Positions 1-8,785 of a stretch of DNA of 64,000 nucleotides are shown here, in pieces. Numbering within the stretch: the first letter of the stretch is position 1; each line of letters begins with the position of its first letter. Below the pieces are notes generated by a model, which saw only the letters and a program-made list of their open reading frames with translations, did no database searches and was not told the origin of the DNA. This stretch comes from Thozetella sp. PMI_491 (Eukaryota; Ascomycota; Sordariomycetes; Chaetosphaeriales; Chaetosphaeriaceae): the NCBI GenBank assembly GCA_021432635.1, contig MU270079.1:248001-312000 (forward strand), in the 5' to 3' direction. A program made the translations under genes and the position numbers.

Positions 1-2
1 CG

Positions 3-1187
3 GTCGTCTTTACAGCCAACGCCACTGGCGCTGCTCGGCTGGTCGGCGAGGCGTACCCATTCCGCCGGGGCAGCCGCCTGGTCCTCACGACCGACAACCA
101 CAACTCGGTGAATGGTCTGCGGGAGTTTGCAAGACGGCGCCACGCGCGCACCACATATGTAGCAGCATCGGGCAGTGACCTGCGCGTAGACCAGCACGAC
201 TTGCTGAAAGCCCTATCCAGCGGCGCGGGCCGCTCGCTTCTGTCTCTGCGGGCCAAGGCTGCGTCAGCTCTCGGTGGGCACGGACGGAGTGGCTTATTCG
301 CATACCCGGCACAGAGCAACTTCAGCGGGGTACGTCACCCTCTGGAATGGGTCCGATTAGCGCAAGATCGTGGCTTCCACGTGCTCCTCGACGCCGCGGC
401 GTATCTACCGACGGCGACGCTAGATCTCTCCGGGCCTATTAAGCCCGACTTCATCACCATCAGCTGGTATAAACTCTTTGGCTACCCCACGGGGCTGGGC
501 TGCCTGGTGGTGCGACGCGATGCACTCGCCTGTCTCCGTCGCCCGTGGTTCTCGGGCGGCACCATCCAGGTGGTGACGGTGCAGCTGCCCAAGTGGCATG
601 TCATGGCGGACGACGAGGCCGCCTTCGAGGACGGCACGCTGAACTTCCTGGCCATACCCGACATCGTCGTCGGGCTCAACTGGCTCGAGAGCATCGGCAT
701 GTCCCTCGTTGAGACGCGCGTGCGGTGCCTGACAGGTTGGTTTCTAGACAGCTTGTTGAGGCTGCGGCACAGCAGTGGCCGCGCGATGGTAGTGGTGTAC
801 GGGCCGAAGGACATGCGGATGCGCGGCGCGACTGTCACGTTCAACTTTTTCGATGCGGCCGGCAAGGTGGTGGACGAGCGACTAGTGGCTGTCGAGGCGT
901 CCAGGGCGCGCATCTCGCTGCGGACGGGGTGCTTCTGTAACCCCGGGTGCGGCGAGGACGCGTTCGGGCTGCGGACGTCGTCGCTGGAGCCGTTGCTGCG
1001 GGCCGGGGTCAAGTTCATCGACGACTATCTCCGGGTCGTCGGACTGCCGTCCGCAGGGGCGATCCGTGTCTCGTTCGGGATCGCCTCCAATGCGCAGGAT
1101 GTAAGTCGGTTCCTCGACTGGGCAGAGAACACCTACAAGGATCGCATCACGAACAACCGAGATCTCCCGCCTCGGGGTCATTGCTGA
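3..1187 (+). CDS. Molybdenum-cofactor-sulfurase-like class V aminotransferase, 5' part outside the window
   Basis: This is an open frame entering from the left edge (first full codon at 3) and ending with TGA at 1185-1187, about 394 residues in the window. It resembles the NifS/class V aminotransferase half of eukaryotic Moco sulfurases (MOCOS/HxB). Seen: TTDNHNSVNG near the edge, the PLP-lysine segment SWYKLFGYPTG (Lys codon 471-473), EDGTLNF, and the cysteine motif RTGCFCNPGC near the C terminus. The family uses PLP to take sulfur from cysteine and hold it on a conserved Cys. The protein stops soon after the aminotransferase fold, so the C-terminal MOSC domain of true Moco sulfurases is absent. 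It could therefore be a stand-alone cysteine-desulfurase-like or epimerase-like enzyme. The ATG at 108 is internal, because the upstream codons also match the family. An ABCB exporter lies downstream on the same strand. Confidence 0.85.
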   Translation, partial: VVFTANATGAARLVGEAYPFRRGSRLVLTTDNHNSVNGLREFARRRHARTTYVAASGSDLRVDQHDLLKALSSGAGRSLLSLRAKAASALGGHGRSGLFAYPAQSNFSGVRHPLEWVRLAQDRGFHVLLDAAAYLPTATLDLSGPIKPDFITISWYKLFGYPTGLGCLVVRRDALACLRRPWFSGGTIQVVTVQLPKWHVMADDEAAFEDGTLNFLAIPDIVVGLNWLESIGMSLVETRVRCLTGWFLDSLLRLRHSSGRAMVVVYGPKDMRMRGATVTFNFFDAAGKVVDERLVAVEASRARISLRTGCFCNPGCGEDAFGLRTSSLEPLLRAGVKFIDDYLRVVGLPSAGAIRVSFGIASNAQDVSRFLDWAENTYKDRITNNRDLPPRGHC

Positions 1188-2331
1188 AGCTGCTTGCCGG
1201 CCTTGGTTGTACAAAATTATGTATGTATTGAAAAGAGGGCAAGTGCTCCGCTGCCTAGTATATACCATACCCCCTTCCGTGGTGAAGAACAGATCTCGTC
1301 TCGCTGCCGGTAGCGTCGAACCAAATACCTACGCCCCCACGTCGTAATAGACCAACCATCACTCCCCCCCACGTCGTAATAGAAAAAGCGCCAATGGTCC
1401 CCACGTCGTAAAAGACAGCCTTGGCAGGACCACTGATACAGCGCCAGCCCCGAGGTATAGCGGGAAAGAAGCAGACTACCTACAGTACGTACACGCGCGG
1501 AATCCGCACTTCGCCGGGCTCTGATCACGGCTCAAAGAAAAAAGATCGCCGGAGCACCTGCTCCTAAATCAGTGCATATCCCGACTCGGACTAACTATTT
1601 TATGGGGGGCTAGCGACGCCTCCGCGGAATGGTTGTCGAGCTGGGGCTTGCAGGGAGCCCCCCAGGCTCGTAACTCTAGATTGACAAGCGCGCAATTCAT
1701 GAGTCACCTGGCAACTGGTGTATAGCTGAGGCTGGCTGCGCTGACTACGGGTCGTCATCCAATTGGGAACACATCATGGGGTTGCGTTTCATATTCTAAA
1801 CTGCTCGGTTGCGCACGCAGCCAAGAGCGCCGTTGAAACTGGCCGCTTGGCTTACTTTCTCAGCTCCCCGGTCCGCGGACCCCGATCCCGCACTCGCTGA
1901 ATCGATCCCCACCCCAGACCCTCCAGCCAGCCACGAGGTGGCCGCACCGTCCGCAGTGTAAGCAATACTTGGAAATGCAAGGCCCTCCGCAAGCCTGTGG
2001 CCGCTCGAGTGGGTCGCTGAAGCTACAGCGTCGCTTTCGGGCCCCCGGCGCCCGGGGACGGGCACCCGCGGCACCGGTAGCCAAGTCGCCTGCACGGTTT
2101 GCAGAGTTTGCAACTGCAAAACCACAGAGAGTAACAGCGAACCGGCGTGCTTGGCTGTGGCGATGCGAGCTCCCTGATGGAGTCGTCGAGCTAGGTTAGT
2201 TGATTTGCGCTCTCACAACTGGTGCAGTGCGCCCAGAGAGCTGGTTATATGAGTGCGAAGAGAGCTCTTTTTCGAACGCTCAATTGAATCGTCAGACCAA
2301 CACGAGCAGTTGGTGCACAAAGGTGGGGACT
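1188..2331. other. Intergenic region upstream of the ABCB exporter
   Basis: There is no convincing gene. The short open frames here lack family features and overlap on opposite strands. The stretch holds the 3' flank of the sulfurase-like gene, the periodic motif array at 1335-1414, and presumably the promoter of the exporter starting at 2332. Confidence 0.6.
1335..1414. repeat. Three copies of a 16-bp motif at exact 32-bp spacing
   Basis: The motif CCCCACGTCGTAATAG occurs at 1335-1350 and 1367-1382, and with one change (CCCCACGTCGTAAAAG) at 1399-1414. Start-to-start distance is 32 bp both times, about three helical turns, while the 16-bp spacers between copies do not match each other. That pattern looks more like phased protein-binding sites than a simple tandem duplication. 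The ACGT core is of the kind bound by bZIP factors. The array is about 0.9-1.0 kb upstream of the ABCB exporter start. Confidence 0.7.
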
Positions 2332-5300
2332 ATGGAAAAAGAGACGAGCGACTCCGACCAGGTCTTAGAGACCGCACGACCCTCCGAGTCGACGGCCACG
2401 CCTCCGCCAGACGCCGGCGACGTCAAGTCAGACAATGGCTCACCCTTCAAGAGCTATCTGGTAAGTCAACTGTCAAACCAACGGGTTATCGCAGCTGACA
2501 CAGTCCATCCCAGCGCGTCTTTACATACAATGACCGAGCCGGATGGGGGATGAGCGCGGTAGCCTTCTTCTGCATGATTGCATCCGGCGTCCTCCTACCC
2601 TTGATGGACTTTGTATTTGGGCGATTTGTCACCGTATTTAACAACTTCGTCGTCGGCCAGACCACAGCCGATAGCTTCCGCAGCAGCATCAACGAGTATA
2701 CGTAAGCAGCACTACCAGAAGCGGAGAGAGAATGTTGCGCCCGAAGCATGCTAATCGGATTCCCAGCCTGTACTTTGTCTATCTCTTCGTTGCAAAGCTC
2801 GTGCTCGTCTACATCTGGACGGTCCGTACCTGCTCTCTGTCCACCGGTCGCTCTCCCCGGACCGCTAACCTAGACCCTTTCTTAGACACTCCTCTCGAGC
2901 AATGCCATCCGCGTCACCCGCGCGTTGCGCCTCGACTTCCTCAAGCACACGCTCCGGCAGGACATTGCCTTCTTCGACTCGGAGGCAGGCTCCATCTCGG
3001 GCAGCATTACTACTGACGGGAATCTCGTCAACAGCGGCATCAGCGAGAAGCTCGGCATCTTGATCCAGGCCATGTCTACTTTCGTGGCCGCCTTTGTGGT
3101 CGCGTTCGCCGTCCAGTGGAAGCTGACCCTCATCACCATCTGCACCGTGCCAGCCATCATTGTCGTAACGGCCGTATGCGTCGTCCTCGACACCAAGATC
3201 GAGGACAACGTCATGTCCGTGCATTCGCGCGCCGACCAGCTAGCCGAGGAGGTGCTCGCGAGCATTAAGAATGCGCACGCTTTCTGGGCGTACCCGAAGC
3301 TATCGCGCAAGTACAACGCCATCTTGGAGGAGGCGCGGGTCGAAGGTGCCAAGAAGGCGCCTGTCTACGCCGTCTTGTTCTCGGTCGAGTTCTTCTGCAC
3401 CTACGCCGGCTACGGCCTCGCATTCTGGCAAGGCATCCGCATGTACAATCGCGGGGAGATCGACCAGCCGGGATCCATTGTGACGTGAGTTCCTTGCTCG
3501 GGGCTCGGGGCCAATTTATCGAAGAAGCAGCGCTGACCACCAAAATTTAGCGTCATCTTTGCCGTGCTGTTAGCCGCGCAGTCGCTGACCCAGATCGCCC
3601 CCCAAACGGTCGTCCTCGCCAAGGCCTCGGCGGCAGCGCACCAGCTGTTCAAGACGATCGACAGGAAGCCCAAGATCGATGCCCTTTCCGAGGACGGCAA
3701 GCGGCCGGCAGAATGCCGAGGCGATATCGAACTGCGAGACATCCGCTTCACCTATCCGTCCCGCCCCAACGTGCAGGTGCTGAAGGGGCTGGATCTAGTG
3801 ATCCCGTCCAACAAGACGACCGCCATCGTGGGGCCTAGCGGATCCGGCAAGAGCACCATCATCGGCTTGCTCGAGCGGTGGTTTGCGCCCTCGAGCGGCA
3901 CCATCACCCTTGACGGAGAGAAAATCGAGGATTTCAACATCCAATGGCTGCGGACCAACATCCGGCTCGTTCAGCAGGTGTGTAGCGTCGACTCATTCCA
4001 AATTTGAGGTAGGCATGGATACTGACCGCCGCTAGGAACCCGTCATGTTCAACGGCACCATCTTCCAGAACGTCTCGTACGGCCTCTCCGGCACGCCCCA
4101 AGCGGCACTTCCGGACGACGAAAAGCAGAAGTTGGTCGAAGAGGCCTGCAAGGCGGCGTATGCGCATGAATTCGTCGAAAAGCTCCCCAACGTAAGGCCC
4201 ATCGCCCCTCATAACTACCCCTTGCTAACCCTCTCTACCACAGGGATACCAGACACAGATCGGTGAGCGCGGCGCCATGCTCTCGGGCGGGCAGAAACAG
4301 CGCCTAGCAATTGCGCGAAGTGTCATCTCCAACCCGCGTGTGCTGCTGCTGGATGAAGCCACGAGCGCGCTGGATCCCAACGCGGAGCGTATCGTGCAGC
4401 AGGCGCTGAACAACGTCGCGGTCGGCCGTACCATGGTCGTCATCGCCCATCGGCTTTCTACGATCCGGGACGCCGATAACATCGTCGTCATGGCGGGCGG
4501 GACTATCGTCGAGCAAGGCACCCACAACAAGTTGATCGAGCTCGGTGGCGTCTACTCGCGGCTCGTTCTTGCGCAGGACCTAGGGCAAGATGGGGGACAA
4601 GATGAGATTTCTGAAACGGCGGCCACGAATGATGCTGTGGGCGACAAGATGGTGCTCACCAAGACGGTCTCCACAGCCGCTGCCGAAGACAATGACCTCG
4701 AGGGGGGCAACAAACGCGGCATTCGGTACAACCTACTAAAGTGCGTAGCCATCATCATCGGAGAGCAAAAGAAGCTACAACTTCCGTTCGGCGTCCTCAC
4801 AATATCCTGCCTCGCAGCGGGTAGGTCATCTCTCCTACCTAACGCAGCCCTTGCGCTCCGCTGACGTGCATTTAGGTGTTACCTACCCAGCCCTCGCCAT
4901 CCTCTTCTCCCGTGTCCTCGACGCGTTCGCGCTCGTTGGAGATGACCAGGTGCGACGGGGTGACTTCTATTCGCTCATGTTCTTCATCGTCGCCCTCGGT
5001 AACCTCTTTGCCTTCGCCGTTCTCGGTTGGCTATCAAGCATCGTCTCCACGGGCGTCATGAAGAATTACCGCGCCGAGATCTTCAGCAACTTGCTGCGCC
5101 AAGAAATGGTCTTCTACGACGACCCGGGCCACACCACGGGCGCGCTGGTGTCTAAGCTGTCGAGCGCGCCTCATGCGATGCAGGAGCTTCTGTCCTTCAA
5201 CTTCGGTCTGATTCTCATCATCATGGTCAACCTGCTGTCCAGCTGCATATTGGCCATCGTGTACGGTTGGAAGCTGGGGCTGACGCTCGTGTTCGGTGCC

Positions 5301-6596
5301 TTGCCGCCGCTTGTTGCCTCGGGCTACGTCCGCATCCGGCTGGAGATGAAGCTCGACGACGATACGAGCGCCCGCTTCGCCGCTAGCGCTGGTATCGCGT
5401 CTGAGGCGGCGCTGGCCATCCGGACGGTGGCTTCACTGGCGCTAGAGCGCGAGATCCTGGCGAAGTACGGCGACGCCCTGCAGAACATCGCCCGCACCTC
5501 GGTGCGGTCCCTCATGAGCACCATGGCATGGTACGCGCTGAGCCAGTCCTTTTCGTTCCTCGCCATGGCACTCGGCTTCTGGTACGGCGGCCGGCTTATC
5601 TCGTTCGGCGAATACACCTCGGAGCAGTTCTACACCGTCTTCATCGCCGTCATCTTCTCGGGCGAAGCCGCCGCCACGCTCTTCACCTACAGCACGAGTA
5701 TCACCAAGGCGCAGTCCGGCGCAAACTACGTGTTCAACCTCCGAACATCGGTCCCTGCCGATATGAAGGACGACCACCCGCCAGGCAACGCCAGCGGCAG
5801 TGAGAAAGCGGTTGCCCTAGAGTTCAAAGACATCGAATTTGCCTATCCGCGTCGCCCCGCGGCCAAGGTGCTTCGCGGCGTGTCTCCAGTCATCAAGCCC
5901 GGTGACTTCGTCGCCTTCGTGGGTGCCTCAGGGTGCGGCAAGACAACTATGATCAGCCTTCTCGAGCGCTTCTACGACCCCACCAGCGGTACCATCTCCG
6001 TAGATGGCTTAGATTCCAAGTCTATTCATCTAGGCCAATACCGCCGCAACGTGGCGCTTGTCCAGCAGGAGCCCGTGCTGTACCAAGGGTCGCTGCGCGA
6101 GAATATCGCCATGGGCGTCGAGGACCCAACCGATGGTGCCGCATCTAGCGTGAGCGACGACGAGATCCTCGCAGCGTGCCGACAGGCGAATATCGAGACG
6201 TTTATCTCGTCGCTCCCCGATGGCTTATCCACGCGGTGCGGGTCGCAGGGCCTCCAATTCTCAGGCGGCCAACGCCAGCGCGTAGCCATCGCCCGAGCTC
6301 TCATACGGAAGCCAAGGCTCCTGCTCTTAGATGAGGCCACGTCGAGCCTAGACACCGAGTCCGAGAGGGTGGTCCAGGCGGCGTTGGATGCCGCAGCCAA
6401 GGACGAGAAGGGAGAAGGCAGGACACGGACGACGGTGGCGGTGGCGCACCGGTTGTCGACAATCAAGGGCGCTGACGTCATCTTTGTCTTTTCGCACGGG
6501 CGAATCGCCGAGGTGGGTAGCCATGAGGAGCTGCTAGAGAAGAAAGGTATGTACTACCAGATGTGCTTGGGGCAATCGTTGGATCGCGCCGCTTGA
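2332..6596 (+). CDS. ABCB-type (MDR/P-glycoprotein-like) full ABC exporter
   Basis: Plasma-membrane ATP-driven exporter of lipophilic compounds, 1283 residues in the order TMD1-NBD1-TMD2-NBD2. Proposed exons: 2332-2460, 2514-2701, 2767-2821, 2886-3484, 3551-3977, 4036-4191, 4244-4820 and 4876-6596; they sum to 3852 nt, a multiple of three. NBD1 has Walker [10 protein letters not shown] (about residue 418), signature LSGGQKQR (about 531) and [11 protein letters not shown] with the switch His in VIAHRLS. NBD2 has GASGCGKTT (about 1060), signature FSGGQRQR (Phe in place of the usual Leu, about 1172) and [16 protein letters not shown] and YPRRP A-loops precede each NBD. Length and layout match yeast/mould MDR pumps. 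The start ATG at 2332 is followed by a Ser/Asp-rich cytosolic tail. The substrate cannot be read from sequence. The sulfurase-like PLP gene upstream could make it a cluster transporter, but this is inference. Confidence 0.95.
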
Positions 6597-7131
6597 TGGC
6601 TTTCTCGAGATCTGTCATCACTGCTCTAGTAAGGACTTGCAGGGGGCAAGTCAAAACCACATGGTGTGCATACTATTCATAACTCTCCTCCATTTGTGCT
6701 TAATAGCATAGAGCGCTTTTTGTCCATATAGACTAGGTTGTACAAAGCAAGGAATTACTTCCCTCCATGCTGCCCCTGAGGTGTCCCGGCGCTTCCAGTC
6801 CCTTCTATGGCCCCACAGCACTTCTTATGACTAAAGTAGGATGTTGACATGCGAAAAAGGGGTCAGCCAACGGGTAGAGAAGAACTTCCAAGGGCGCCGA
6901 TGATGGCGCTAAACCAAAAGCGGCATGGAAAGGGCGTACCTGGCCGTTAGTCATTCGCTGCTTCGCCTACGCCCTGCCGCTCTTTGCCTAACCAAACCAC
7001 CTATCCAAAGCCGATTCTTATCCAGCCCCGGATTTAAACCCGCTGAGATCTGCACCAGTGTGTCGGGAGAGCCAAAGCGCATTCTTGACTTTTGCATTGT
7101 TGAGTTTGGTGCGCGTAGAATTTTTTTCACA
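6597..7131. other. Intergenic region between exporter and AlaX-like gene
   Basis: No gene seen. It contains the exporter 3' flank and the upstream region of the AlaX-like gene; a T-rich run lies just before the proposed ATG at 7132. Confidence 0.5.
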
Positions 7132-8060
7132 ATGGTGAGTGTGTTCTCGACGGCAGACCGCCGCGCGTGCCTGTTACTTTGCGCAATTCGTCAATTCAAT
7201 CCCGGATCATCGCACCGCCGCTGACCTCGTGCCAGGCTTCCGTGGCGAGGACATATCTGGCATTTCTTCACAACGCCAAGCTCTCAAAGCTTCAGACTGT
7301 CGTCACCGCAGTTCGGCCCTTCACTGCGCTCGAGGAGGCCAACCGGCTGCTGTATAAGGAAGGCACTGACGACGACCATGTTGTTGTTACTTCCGAGACC
7401 ATTTTCCATCCCCAGGGAGGCGGCCAGCCTTCGGACGTAGGCACAATCGCCCTCGCCGATTCCACCGGAACCCCGGCTTTCACTGTCGCCGCGGCGCGTG
7501 TCGACGCGGTGAACGATGGCCAGGTCCTGCACTTCGGCCGCTTCGCTGCCGGCTCGACCCCGTTTGAGGTGGGCGCCAAGGTCGAGCAGGCGATAGACGT
7601 CGAAAAGCGACTCCTGTACTCGCGGCTACACACGGCCGGGCACGTGCTCGGGTCGGCAGTGCGCCACCTAGTCGAGAAAGAGGTACCAGGGTTCGATGAA
7701 TTGAAGGCGTCGCACTTCCCGGATCGCGCGTCGTGCGAGTTTCAAGGCTCTATCGACGGCAAATGGAAGGGGCCGATCCAGGCGCGCGTCGACGAGTACG
7801 TCGCACGCGCCATGCCCGTCGAGATTGAGTGGTGGGACGAGGATGACTTCCGCTCGCGGGGACTCGAGCGCCTCATCCCGGACCGCAGCCTGGTGCCGGA
7901 GGGCGAGAAGTTTCGAGTTGTGAACATCGTGGGTGCCGAGGTGTATCCCTGCGGAGGCACCCATGTGGACACGACCGACCTGTGCGGCAAGACGGAAGTC
8001 AAGAAGATCTCCAGGTCCAAGGGGCAGAGCAGGGTCTCATATACAGTGGAGGGGGCATAG
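7132..8060 (+). CDS. AlaX-like alanyl-tRNA editing hydrolase
   Basis: Free-standing relative of the editing domain of alanyl-tRNA synthetase, which hydrolyses Ser- or Gly-mischarged tRNA(Ala). The zinc-site motifs are visible: HTAGH (HxxxH) around 7630-7645 and CGGTH around 7951-7965. Gene model: exon 1 is only the ATG at 7132-7134, followed at once by a GTGAGT donor; the intron ends with CTGAC..CCAG at 7235; exon 2 (7236-8060) resumes in phase 0. This gives 275 residues beginning M-ASVARTYLAF. The alternative, starting at an in-frame non-ATG codon upstream of 7236, is less attractive because the splice signals are good. Size fits the AlaX-M class. There is no catalytic synthetase domain, so it is not alaS itself. 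Confidence 0.85.
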
Positions 8061-8785
8061 AAGAGGAGCTAATGGATGCGGCTTAAAAATGGCGTGCTTG
8101 CCTGCACGAGGCGCCCTGTTGGCGAATGTATAGACATGACACAACTTTTCCTTAACGTCAGATAGCTAGAGTTTCTATGTGACTACAGGATATCAGGGTG
8201 GTTTTTGCAGGTAGAGCAAAGAGGTCTGGCCTGTTTGAACCATGCTTACAACTGGGCAGTGCAAACGAATCGTTGAGCCCCAAATAGCTCTGAATATGAC
8301 CGTTCCATCATAGATTCATGCTTGGGCCACTAGTTATGGCTTAAAAATTCTCTAAACTAGACCAGCGGAGCTGTTGTACTGTCGAAATAGCTCCACGTAG
8401 CTGAGAAGAATCCAGAGTGGTTGTTGCTAGGAGAGTGCTGCTGTGTCGCTTTGCTGACGAAGACTAACTAGGCCAGCATACCTTATCCATAGGCACCAAG
8501 CGGCTGGCGCGTACAGATTGCAAGGTAGGCAGAACGGGAATTCGGCAGGTCATGTATGAGAAAAGCAATTCCTGTCTAGGCAAGTTCCACGGGGGTGAAA
8601 GACCCTCCAGTGTTCCGGCGACCAGGCCGGTAGAGAATGTTTCAACTCAATCGCAAGCACCCGCTGCCAGTTTACGTCGTAAGCTCGGCCATCAGTCCAT
8701 GCCGCTGTCTCAATCCTCGCACAAGGTCATCAAGCCCGCTCGTCTCCATTGCCTTTCCCAAACCCTAATCCTTCGGGGTACCGCC
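8061..8785. other. Intergenic region, convergent 3' ends
   Basis: No gene supported. An 82-codon frame at 8552-8800 overlaps the end of the minus-strand SNF2 relic and has no recognisable features. Confidence 0.5.

Noticed and set aside
4851-4875. Start of a second ABC gene at 4851
   Set aside because: The codons before 4876 are the end of an intron (TTTAG acceptor); the upstream half has the matching TMD1-NBD1, so it is one gene.
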